Position numbers and translations under genes: made by a program | Notes under the pieces: generated by a model | What the model was told of the DNA's origin: nothing | The model's database searches: none | The model's input: the letters and a program-made list of their open reading frames with translations, nothing else | DNA from: DASQDN01 sp963844855 | GTDB lineage: Bacteria; Acidobacteriota; Terriglobia; Bryobacterales; Bryobacteraceae | Assembly (NCBI GenBank): GCA_963844855.1 | Contig: CAWJQP010000017.1 | Coordinates: forward strand, 20,045 to 84,044 | DNA: 64,000 nt | Direction: 5' to 3' | In this document: one piece after another, positions 20,226 through 28,424 of the stretch | Layout: each line of letters starts with the position of its first letter | Numbering within the stretch: position 1 is the first letter of the stretch

Positions 20226-21478
20226 TCACTCCCGGGCCGGCACGGGCGCGTGGTGAACGATGTAACCCAGCTTCGCGAGAGCCTTCAAATGGTGACGAAC
20301 GTATCGCTGTCTGCTGGGCTCGCACTCGATTTCTTCAGCAGCTTTTCGGTATGGTGTTTTTGTGCGAAGGATCTCATAGATTAATGTGAGCAGCGAGTGA
20401 GCAACTGCCACGATCGCGCGTTTTTTGCCTGTGCGGGGAGTCAGTCTTGATAGCGAGCACGGAAGTATGAGCCGAGTTTCAGCGAAGCCGACCACGCGCA
20501 CTCCACCATCAGAGTTCGCAACCACACGTTCCCCTTGGTCGTCCGTCCTGCCTTCTCGATATCGGCACTCTTGTTGTTACCAGGACAGAGTCCCACCCAG
20601 GAGCTGAAGTGCTTCGCGGATGGAAACTGTTCCATCCGTACGCCGGATTCTGCGATGATACAGGCCGCCGCATCTTCACGAATACCGGGAATCGTCTGGA
20701 GTAAGCTCGACGCCTCTCTGTACTCAGGAACGGCCAGAATGCGGCGTCGGATCTCCGCTTCCAACTCGGTGATGCATGACGCAAGGAAGTCGAGTTGACA
20801 GAACGACTGCCGGATCAGGAGGCGTTGTGCCTCGGTCAAACGATGATTCTCCAGAGATGCCGTGAGTGAGGGAATCTTCAGCTTGGCCTTTTTCTTCGCT
20901 AGATGAGCCATCTCTGAGGCCGTCAATTTGCCTTCAAGCAGGGCGAGCAGGATCATTCTGCCAGTTACACCGAAGATGTCCGTGAGAACGCTCCCGAGCT
21001 TCACGTTGGCCTCTTCGAGCACCTTTGAAATCCGGTTTTTTACTCGGGTAGCCTCGTGCGTGAGTTGTTTGCGTCGCCGAGTCAGGTCGCGCAAGTCTCG
21101 GATACCGCGCTCAGGAATGAAGCTTGGTCGTATCATTCCATGTCGCAGCAGGTGAGCTAGCCAGCGGCTATCCTTCCAATCGGTTTTGTGTCCCTTGCGT
21201 CCTTTCACATCATGAGCGTTCGTTAGGATGACCTCAACGCTCTCTTCGAGAATGTTGAAGATTGGCTTCCAGTACGAGCCCGTACTCTCCATGACAGCAT
21301 GCGTGCAACCTTCGCTCACAAGCCATAGGCGGAGGTGGTCCAGTTCCCCGTTGAAGGTTCCAAAACGTCGGGTCTCGACTCGAGGTTCCGCTTCCGCCGC
21401 TCCGGTCATCACGCATACAACGACGAAAGTCTTGCCAACATCAATGCCGGCACATTTCTCAATGACTGCCTGAATCAT
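20226..21478 (-). CDS. IS110-family transposase, one frameshift near the 3' end
   Basis: The start at 21478 gives MIQAVIEKCAGIDVGKTFVV. The DEDD catalytic residues sit in AGIDVGKTF, VMESTGSYWKPIF and GHKTDWKDSRWLAHLLRHG. The C-terminal Transposase_20 part has LLQTIPGIREDAAACIIAES and FSSWVGLCPGNNKSADIEKA. A stop at 20441 follows YFRARYQD, but the adjacent frame continues RLTPRTGKKRAIVAVAHSLL to 20226, so a one-base indel near 20455 truncates the protein. IS110 elements lack obvious terminal inverted repeats and none were seen, so I cannot place the element ends. It marks the right border of the urea island. Confidence 0.85.
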
Positions 21479-21699
21479 GCGTTTCCTCCTTGTGCCCAGG
21501 AGAAGCCGATGCTTCATGTCGTAGGTTGTTCCACGGGCTCGATGGCTCCAATCGGTGGTGCTCTTGCATCGGCCAGATCAATTTCACTCGTCGGGGTTCA
21601 CCCGCCAATGCCAATCACGATCTTTTCTCCTCGGCTTCTTATAGTCTGCTACTCGGCTGCATTTTCATGCTCGGCGGCGGCCGCTCGCGGCCATGGAAT

Positions 21700-21995
21700 T
21701 TCACTGGCAATGACGCCGAAGCTCACTACATTCCCAACGGCACACTGGTCGTAACCCTTTCAGTTGCCACCAAAGAATCATGGAAGGACGCTGATGGCAA
21801 CTGGCAGAGCCGCACAGACTGGCACCGCGTTGTTCCTTCGGCAAACTGGCCGAGTACGCGCGGACGTTAACGAAGGGTTCGTACGTGATGGTGCAAGGAT
21901 CAGTGCGCACCCGAGAGTACGAACGCGACGGCATCAAGCACCGCGTTGCAGAGGTACGTGCCGACTCGATCGGAAAGCTCGACCAGATCCGATGA
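21700..21995 (+). pseudogene. Single-strand DNA-binding protein (ssb) fragment, frameshifted
   Basis: One frame reads FTGNDAEAHYIPNGTLVVTL, then SVATKESWKDADGNWQSRTD and WHRVV. After a shift near 21836 the next frame reads GKLAEYARTLTKGSYVMVQG, then SVRTREYERDGIKHRVAEVR and ADSIGKLDQIR. These are the central OB-fold blocks of SSB. The N-terminal strand is missing. The normal C-terminus is absent here, but a matching piece occurs 2.7 kb downstream at 24752-24793, so the gene seems to have been split by the intervening insertion sequences. Confidence 0.75.
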
Positions 21996-22469
21996 ACAAC
22001 TACGTCAACAAAGCGGCGTTCGCGGATGCCGTTGTGTCCAAAGGTTTGTAGTCATCGCGGTCGCCGGTTGGATAAATCAAAAGCAACATCATGCCATTGA
22101 ATACTTACGCGAAGAGAATCGAGTCTTACGAGAGCAGCTTGGTACTCGTCGGCTTCGGTTTACTGATGATCAACGACGCCGTCTGGCAACGAGAGCCAAA
22201 CTTGTCGGCCGTCGGCTACTAAATGATGTTGCCAACATCGTTACACCGGACACATTGCTGAGGTGGCATCGAAAGCTGATCGCAGAAAAGTATGATGGCA
22301 CTGCCAAGCGGACACCCGGACGGCCACGCACCGCCAGCGAACTTGAAGACCTGGTGGTCCGTCTGGCTCAGGAGAATCGGGATTGGGGCTACCGCCGAAT
22401 TCTGGGCGCTATGTCCAATCTCGGTCACAGTCTGGCCCGCGGAACCATCGCCAACATATTAAAGAAGGA

Positions 22470-22477
22470 TGGCGTCG
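22470..22477. repeat. Left target-site duplication of the IS256-like element
   Basis: TGGCGTCG lies directly before the left inverted repeat and is repeated exactly at 23899-23906. Confidence 0.92.
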
Positions 22478-23898
22478 GAGATTGTCCGGGGTCCCGTTGA
22501 AAAGCGACCAACCAGATATTACGCCGCGCCAACTGTGACTACTTGGTTAGCGGGGCGGGAGTGACGGTCCATTTTGGACGACGAGCTGAGAAAGGTATTT
22601 GTATCCTCTGAGGCGGTTCCACCGAGACTCAGCGTAAACCATAGCCGAACCCACCCACCTTGACGCTGGTCGCCAGTTCCCCAGTTTTTAACGTTCCGGC
22701 AGATCGATTCTACCAACGAAAACAAAGACTCGATGCCGTTCGTGGATCGAAGCGCTGGCCGTAGCTTTTCAGGAACCTGGAGTCGGTGGAGCGTTAAAGT
22801 CTCTTCCATTCCCTCCTCCAAACTTCGGGCCGCACTCGGATTCAGGTACATTAATTCCCGATGTGCGCGCTGCAACGCTCTTTTGGCTTCACCGTAGCCG
22901 ATCATCTTATACGCGGCCTCCATCTTAAATCGGTAGGCAGGTTTGTGTTCTTCCGGCAGGTGATCCAAAACATTTCTCACCTTATGCACTTGGCAACGCT
23001 GAATGAACGCGGTCTCGCCAGCGATTCGCTTGATCGCGGCACTGAGGGCTTTGCTGCCATCGACTAGATAAAGCCGGGGACTGGAAAAGTCGATCCCCCG
23101 CTCCTGAAGATCGGAAAGCAGACTGCCCACCACACCTGCGTTTTCCGAAGCCCCTGACGCAATCCGAGCACTCGCTTCTGCCCGTCCACGCAGATTCCAA
23201 TCGCCACGATCATGTTTTGCGACTTGAAGATCGTCCCATCGATTACCACTGCCACCAGTACCAGACCGTGCAACGGCCGCTGCATCAAGCGTTCCAGTTT
23301 GGCCCGGCTCGCCTCAATGAAATGCTCACTCACGCTGGACTTTTCGATGCCATAGGCGTCCGTAAATTGCTGAATCACCTCCGAGTACTTTCGCATTGTG
23401 AGCCCAGCCATAATCCGGCTCCAGACGGTCTCTTCCACCAAGGATCCGCGCTGGAACATCTCGTAACTGCCAAGCGGAACTTCCAGTTTCGTGCGTTTGT
23501 TGCGTAGCCTGGGGCGAGGAATCGGCACCTTCTGGCCGTCGATGATGCAGTAGCCTTGCTCGGTACCCCAGCGATACAGTTCGCCACCGTCACGCCGATG
23601 GCGGTCACCGGCGCGTGACCGGACTTCCTCTTCCATCACGGAGGTCACCAGTTCGCGCATTACTTTTATCAGCAATTGACTCATGCCTTGCTGTGCCCAC
23701 TCGATCACCTCAGGCATGGGCAAAACCAGTTGGACGGCTTCGACGGCTTCCTTGGCCTTACTCACGAACTCCAGAAGCGCCTTCTCTTTATCGATCTGAT
23801 AGTGTGTAGACAAAACGACTCTCCTTCTTTGCCAAAAGTGCCAGAGCGTATCACGCTCTGGGTGAGAGTCGCTTTTCAACGATTTGCCGGACAATCTC
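22478..23898 (-). mobile_element. IS256-like insertion sequence with terminal inverted repeats
   Basis: The element is 1421 bp. The left end reads GAGATTGTCCGG, then CGTTGAAAAGCGAC after five variable bases. The right end, reverse-complemented, gives the same two blocks at the same spacing, so 26 of 31 terminal positions match. It is flanked by an exact 8-bp direct repeat, TGGCGTCG, the target-duplication size typical of IS256/Mutator elements. It carries one transposase gene on the minus strand. Confidence 0.92.
22519..23813 (-). CDS. IS256/Mutator-family transposase, one frameshift
   Basis: I place the start at TTG 23813, which follows AAGGAGAG at normal spacing. The N-terminal part reads LSTHYQIDKEKALLEFVSKA. 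The first catalytic Asp is in VVIDGTIFKSQNMIVAIGI, the second in RLYLVDGSKALSAAIKR, and the Glu in STNGIESLFSLVESICRNVK. A one-base shift near 23135, between KRVLGLRQG and the VVGSLLSDLQERG block, separates the first Asp from the rest. As written the element could not supply a full transposase. Corrected length is about 430 residues, close to the family norm. Confidence 0.85.
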
Positions 23899-23906
23899 TG
23901 GCGTCG
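23899..23906. repeat. Right target-site duplication of the IS256-like element
   Basis: TGGCGTCG lies directly after the right inverted repeat, matching 22470-22477. The interrupted transposase frame resumes here. Confidence 0.92.
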
Positions 23907-24526
23907 AACCGGCGCCTGAACGAATTCGGAAAACCACGTGGAAGGAGTTCCTGAGCCAGCACTGGGAGTTGATGGTCTCTGCCGATTTCTTCACGGTAGA
24001 GGTCTGGAATCGGCGTGGACTGCAGCGCTGCATCGTGCTGTTCTTTATCGAATTGTCGACGCGCCGGGTCGAGGTAGCCGGAATTGCCACGGTGGCGAAT
24101 GGTCTCTGGATGAGCCTAATCGCACGCAACATCAGCGACAGCGTCGACGGGCTCCTCACCGGGAAAACCTACCTTATCCATGATCGGGATCCGCTGTTCA
24201 CCGCCGAGTTTCTTCCGATCCTTGCAGATTCGGGGGTGAAATCGGTGAAATTACCACCGCGATCGCCTAATTTGAATGCCTACGCCGAGCGGTTCGTGCG
24301 GACCATCAAGGAATCGTGCCTGGACCGAATGATTTTGTTCGGCGAAGATGCATTGCGAAAATCTGTTCAAAAATTCATTGCACATCATCACGTTGAACGC
24401 AATCACCAAGGGCTTGGCAACCGACTCATCCTGCCGGATTCGGCACATGTGGGAACCACTGGTGAGGTCCGGCGGCGCGAGCGACTCGGTGGACTGCTCA
24501 ACTACTATTTTCGTGTGGCCGCGTAG

Positions 24527-24830
24527 AGTTGAAGTACGTGACTGCATTTGAAGTACCTGTGGTGACAACCGGATCAAATACGCGCTGCTTAAGGACATCG
24601 GATCTGCTACAGACCATTGGCTGGTATCTGTGATGCGTTGTCTTACCCAACGTGAACGGCGATTTCTGCGATCTGGCCGGTTGAGCACGTCAACAATCTC
24701 GAAGCCAGAAAACCGACGCCTGAGGTGGTTCGACCAGTAATTGGACACAACGGGATCGTGCCGAGCGACGCTCTGACACGGAAGCCAACTCTGACGGGTT
24801 CTGGCACAACTTCGAACCCGGAATCATACA
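24527..24830. other. Right flank of the insertion-sequence nest
   Basis: No gene is recognised. The stretch should contain the right end of the rve-type element, then the short ssb C-terminal piece near 24752-24793, and the 3' flank of the CRTAC1 gene. The octamer TCGACCAG occurs at both sides of the nest (near 21980 and 24730), but I could not confirm that it is a target duplication. Confidence 0.4.
24752..24793 (+). pseudogene. ssb C-terminal fragment
   Basis: The bases read in frame as DRAERRSDTEANSD. They match, with only a few base differences, the 3' end of the ssb remnant at 60838-61008 (DRAERRSDTEVNSD). The larger ssb fragment at 21700-21995 lacks exactly this segment. The simplest reading is one ssb gene split by the insertion sequences between. 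Confidence 0.65.
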
Positions 24831-26585
24831 TCATCCTTGTCGGGAACGCGCAGGAACTGCTTGCCCGACAGATGTGAACTTGCCTTCGCCCTCCTTTATC
24901 TTCAAGAAGCGATTTACTGGCACGTCAGAGAGACGCTCCAGTTGCCCACTTGGCCAGCGTATTTCGAGGCTATCGATGCGGGTCGCCTTGCCTAAGCCGA
25001 AGTGAATCCTGAGATCGTTGTGTGAGTAGAAACTGCCTCCACTGCGCACTTCATCGACCTGCTGATGATCACCGGTTACACAACGCACCCGCGCTCCTAT
25101 GGCGCTGCGGTTTGATTTCGTTCCAATGAGCTTGATCGAAACGAAGTTATGCTTCGTCTGGCTTGTGCAGCGGAGGAGTTCCGGACTGTCGTTGATCGGG
25201 TTGATTAGTACGTCCAGGCAGCCGTCGTTGTTGAAGTCTCCAAAGGCGCAGCCCCGACCGCTGGATGGAGACATGATCCCCGAACCTGCCAATGGAGAGA
25301 CGTTGCGAAATTTGCCATTGCGCTGATTTTGGTACAGGACTTTCTGCTGCTTGTAACGGTCCGCCGATTTGAGTTGGTCGATCTCTGGGTATACGTGGCC
25401 GTTCACGTATAAAATGTCTGGCCAACCGTCGTTGTCGCAATCGAAGAAGCCGCATCCCCATCCAAGAAGTCTCGTGTAGGAGACGAGGGCTGCCGATTGA
25501 GTCTCCTCGTCGAAAGAGCGCTTGCCATGATTGCGATAAAGATTCGGCAAATCATCAGCGAAGTTTGTCTTAAAAATATCCAGAAGCCCGTCGCGGTTGT
25601 AGTCTCCAGCGGCGACTCCCATGCCGGATTGATTCCGCCCATCGCGGTTGGTCGCGACACCTGACTCGAGGCCAGCTTCACTAAACGTTCCGTCCCCGTT
25701 GTTCCAGAAAAGGTAGCTTGGCTCGCTGTCATTAGCGACGTAGATATCAGGGCGACCGTCATTATCGAAATCGCTCACAAGAACGCTCATCCCAAAACTC
25801 GGCCGCGCCCTTGCTATACCGGACCTTTGTGTGACGTCGGAGAATGTCCCATTTCCGTTGTTGCGATACAGCCAATTCCGTCCCGGCTGAAGGCCTTGTG
25901 GCCCACAGTTGACGGGCATACCTTGATACTTGCAGGCTCCGCTTCCCTTGGCGGGAGCTGTCTTCGGGTCGAAGTCGATGTAATTCGTAACGAACAGGTC
26001 CAGGTGTCCATCGCCATCGTAGTCTAGAAAAGCGCACCCTGCGCCCCACAGCCTTGCCTGTGATTTCAGGCCTGCGGCTTCGGTGACATCGGTAAAGGTG
26101 CCATCTCCGTTGTTACGATATAAAACGTTCTGACCCCAGTATGTTACGAATAAATCGTCAAAACCGTCGTTGTTGAAATCCCCGACACAGACCCCTTGCC
26201 CCCAACCGGACCGTATCAGGCCCGCCTGACGGGTAACATCCGTGAAAGTGCCATCTCGATTATTCTTGAAGAGACGATTAGATGGCTCGCTTCCCTTCGG
26301 GTTCAGCACGGTCCCGTTAACCAAGAAGATATCCAACCAACCATCCTGGTCGTAGTCGAAGAATGCTGCGCCACAACCCGTAGTCTCCAGAATGAAGAGA
26401 TTTTCCGTCCGGCCACCATACACAGTTGGGACTTTCAATCCCGCGGCGACCCCCACATTCTCGAAACGGACGGGGAAGTCGACCTCTTTAGTGAATCCTG
26501 CATGAACTCCCGAACTTAGCGCAGCGAATTGCCACAACAGCTCCCTTCGCGTCAGTAAGGATCTTTCCCAATCGAACGGCATCAT
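24831..26585 (-). CDS. CRTAC1-type FG-GAP/VCBS repeat protein with ASPIC/UnbV C-terminus
   Basis: A 584-residue, uninterrupted protein. Repeated Asp-rich calcium-type loops (FDYDQDGWLDIF, GDFNNDGFDDLFV, LDYDGDGHLDLFV, SDFDNDGRPDIYV, GDYNRDGLLDIFK, FDCDNDGWPDILY, GDFNNDGCLDVLI) form an integrin-like beta-propeller. The C-terminal HNFVSIKLIGTKSNRSAIGA and SLEIRWPSGQLERL blocks are the ASPIC/UnbV domain. Start ATG 26585 or the ATG directly after it; neither has a good Shine-Dalgarno. A twin-arginine-like LLTRRELLWQFAAL near the N-terminus suggests Tat export. It is divergent from a TPR gene, a very common pairing beside TonB receptors in Acidobacteriota. Its biochemical role is unknown. Confidence 0.88.
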   Translation of the reverse strand: MMPFDWERSLLTRRELLWQFAALSSGVHAGFTKEVDFPVRFENVGVAAGLKVPTVYGGRTENLFILETTGCGAAFFDYDQDGWLDIFLVNGTVLNPKGSEPSNRLFKNNRDGTFTDVTRQAGLIRSGWGQGVCVGDFNNDGFDDLFVTYWGQNVLYRNNGDGTFTDVTEAAGLKSQARLWGAGCAFLDYDGDGHLDLFVTNYIDFDPKTAPAKGSGACKYQGMPVNCGPQGLQPGRNWLYRNNGNGTFSDVTQRSGIARARPSFGMSVLVSDFDNDGRPDIYVANDSEPSYLFWNNGDGTFSEAGLESGVATNRDGRNQSGMGVAAGDYNRDGLLDIFKTNFADDLPNLYRNHGKRSFDEETQSAALVSYTRLLGWGCGFFDCDNDGWPDILYVNGHVYPEIDQLKSADRYKQQKVLYQNQRNGKFRNVSPLAGSGIMSPSSGRGCAFGDFNNDGCLDVLINPINDSPELLRCTSQTKHNFVSIKLIGTKSNRSAIGARVRCVTGDHQQVDEVRSGGSFYSHNDLRIHFGLGKATRIDSLEIRWPSGQLERLSDVPVNRFLKIKEGEGKFTSVGQAVPARSRQG

Positions 26586-26596
26586 CAAGAGTCTAT

Positions 26597-26608
26597 ATTG
26601 TTGACACT
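26597..26608. promoter_or_regulatory. Candidate GntR-type operator O1
   Basis: ATTGTTGACACT matches the local palindrome ATTGTYRACAAT at 10 of 12 positions. It sits between the divergent CRTAC1 and TPR genes, 12 bp before the CRTAC1 start. Confidence 0.6.
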
Positions 26609-26655
26609 AAGGTCGACAGAAGATATCCTCGTGACAACCTCGATCTTCGCTTCTC

Positions 26656-28272
26656 ATGTTTGTTTCTCTGCTGCGAATAGCTTCGATTTGCCTCATCTGT
26701 ATTGCAATTCCCGGCGTCGCCCAATCCGACGTGCAAGCCGGTATCGAGCTCGTGCATCAAGGCAAGTTCCCAGACGCGCTAAAGATGCTGCGACAGGCAT
26801 TGAAGCAAAACCCGAATTCTGCGGAAGCTCACAACTATCTTGGATTTGTGCTCGGAAGAGGTGGTGATCTCAGCGGAGCAATTGCCGAATTCGAGACGGC
26901 GCTCAATCTGGATCCCAAGTATGCCGAGGCGTTCTACAATCTTGGCTGCGCTCTGCGCCTGACTGGACAAACGAGCGAGGCGGCTGTCAAGTTGCGACAG
27001 GCGCTGGAACTGCGTCCTGGTTTTTTTGAGGTGGAACTGGAACTTGGCATCACACTTGCGCGTTCAGGAGATCCTCTTGGCGCCGTGCCCGTTCTTCGAA
27101 AAGCAGTTCAAGATCGTCCCAGCGCTGTGTCCGCGCGAAACGAACTCGGGCTCGTGTACGAGCAACTCGGAGACTCTGAGAATGCCCTGCGTCAATTCCG
27201 CCAAGCTGTCCAGATCGAGCCGCGTTCTCCGGAATCCCTTAACAATCTAGGGGTCGCTCTTCATAAAACTGGCGATCTAGACGGAGCTATCGATTATTTC
27301 CGTAAAGCAACTGTGGCGCGGTCAGATTTCGCAGAAGCCTGGAAGAACCTCGCTCAAGGACTGCGAGACAAAGGCGATCTGTCTGGCGCCACGGAGGCTT
27401 ATCGCAAGCTGATAGGGCTTGATCCGAAATCTGCGGCTGCACACGCCGACTTCGGCTCGGCCTTAAGAAGAGGTGACCGCATCGACGAAGCTATGCAGGA
27501 ACTACAGCTTGCAGTGAAGTTGGACCCAAGCCTCGCTCGGGCGCACTTTCAGCTTGCCGAGACGCTTGCACAGGCCGGAAAGATGGAGCAGGCAGCAGCC
27601 GAGTACGGTGCAGCGTCCCAACTGAGCCCACGGAATGCGGAATACAAACTCCAATACGGGGTTGCCTTGGCAAAGTTAGATTCTCCCAAAGCGGGGCAGG
27701 TGCTGCGGGAAGCAGTAGATTTGAATCCGACTCCGTCAGCACTTACCGCCCTTGGAGCAGCCCAGCGCAGGTCCGGGGACGCAAGCGGCGCCTCCGAGAC
27801 GTTTGGCCGTTCGCGCGAAATCTCGGCTCTTAACGAGCGACGATCCCGCGCAATTTTCGAGACGAACCGAGCAATCGATTTTCTACAAAAGGGACAAGTA
27901 GCGCCTGCCATCGAGGCGCTCCATTCGGCTCTGGCAGCAGATCCCGAAATGGCGGAAGCCAATCACTACCTGGGTATTGCCATGGCTGCCCAGTCCAGCT
28001 ATGCTGAGTCGAACAAAGCATTCGAAAAAGCGCTGTCGAAGAATCCGCAGAATCCCGAGATTCACTATAACTTCGGCATCGCATTGCAACGGCAGAAGCG
28101 ATGGGCCGAAGCCGCAGAGCAGTTCGAAGCAGGACTAAAACTGGCGCCAACCGCTATGAAATCTCGATGTGCCTTGATCGGCGTTTTTGAAAGAGTCGGC
28201 AACAAAGACCGGGCTGCTCAAGAGCGCGCCGAAGCGGCGCATTTCGGCTCGTGTTCCACGGACAGCAGGTAG
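26656..28272 (+). CDS. Exported TPR-repeat protein
   Basis: A 538-residue protein opening with a signal peptide (MFVSLLRIASICLICIAIPG). It is built almost wholly of TPR units: AEAHNYLGFVLGRGGDLSGA, AEAFYNLGCALRLTGQTSEA, SARNELGLVYEQLGDSENAL, PESLNNLGVALHKTGDLDGA and so on, about 13 in total. TPR proteins act as protein-binding scaffolds. It lies divergent to the CRTAC1 gene and 150 bp before a TonB receptor on the same strand, with operator-like palindromes on both sides. A role in handling extracytoplasmic proteins of this locus is inference. Confidence 0.85.
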   Translation: MFVSLLRIASICLICIAIPGVAQSDVQAGIELVHQGKFPDALKMLRQALKQNPNSAEAHNYLGFVLGRGGDLSGAIAEFETALNLDPKYAEAFYNLGCALRLTGQTSEAAVKLRQALELRPGFFEVELELGITLARSGDPLGAVPVLRKAVQDRPSAVSARNELGLVYEQLGDSENALRQFRQAVQIEPRSPESLNNLGVALHKTGDLDGAIDYFRKATVARSDFAEAWKNLAQGLRDKGDLSGATEAYRKLIGLDPKSAAAHADFGSALRRGDRIDEAMQELQLAVKLDPSLARAHFQLAETLAQAGKMEQAAAEYGAASQLSPRNAEYKLQYGVALAKLDSPKAGQVLREAVDLNPTPSALTALGAAQRRSGDASGASETFGRSREISALNERRSRAIFETNRAIDFLQKGQVAPAIEALHSALAADPEMAEANHYLGIAMAAQSSYAESNKAFEKALSKNPQNPEIHYNFGIALQRQKRWAEAAEQFEAGLKLAPTAMKSRCALIGVFERVGNKDRAAQERAEAAHFGSCSTDSR

Positions 28273-28325
28273 TTGCTCAGAGAGTAGAGTCGCCGCATCC
28301 TGTCTAGTAGAAAGAGGTTAACTTT

Positions 28326-28337
28326 ATCGTTGACAAT
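28326..28337. promoter_or_regulatory. Candidate GntR-type operator O2a
   Basis: ATCGTTGACAAT matches the local consensus at 11 of 12 positions. It lies about 88 bp upstream of the TonB receptor start and pairs with O2b, 59 bp downstream start to start. Confidence 0.55.
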
Positions 28338-28384
28338 CGTAAGCTGGTTTGATAGCATCCGCTCAGCCTCAGATTGTCTTCTAA

Positions 28385-28396
28385 ATTGTTAACAAT
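28385..28396. promoter_or_regulatory. Candidate GntR-type operator O2b (perfect palindrome)
   Basis: ATTGTTAACAAT is a perfect 12-bp palindrome 28 bp before the TonB receptor ATG, where binding would block transcription or early elongation. Confidence 0.7.
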
Positions 28397-28424
28397 CAAC
28401 TGACTGAATGTGGTGGGAACAACG

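Larger units (their letters stand above)
22050..24526 (+). pseudogene. rve-type (integrase core) transposase gene split by an IS256-like insertion
   Basis: The left part (to 22477) reads EYLREENRVLREQLGTRRLR, FTDDQRRRLATRAKLVGRR, NIVTPDTLLRWHRKLIAEKY and AHS-less GTIANILKKDGV. The right part (from 23899) resumes in the same frame with EPAPERIRKTTWKEFLSQHW. It continues through the DDE residues: Asp in MVSADFFTVEVWNRRG, Asp in LIHDRDPLFTAEF, Glu in YAERFVRTIKESCLDR, ending GLLNYYFRVAA. Removing the inserted element and one copy of its target duplication restores the frame exactly across KKDGV-EPAPER. Only the start is unclear; no ATG lies near the expected N-terminus. The family is the IS481/IS3-like integrase-core group. 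Confidence 0.85.

Noticed and set aside
23064..23140. Programmed frameshifting in the IS256-like transposase
   Set aside because: IS256 transposases are normally a single frame, and the shift lies inside a conserved region like the indels elsewhere in the window; no slippery heptamer was seen.
26656..28272. Repeats in the TPR gene as a DNA repeat array
   Set aside because: The periodicity is at protein level (TPR helices); the DNA units are too diverged to be a repeat array or CRISPR.
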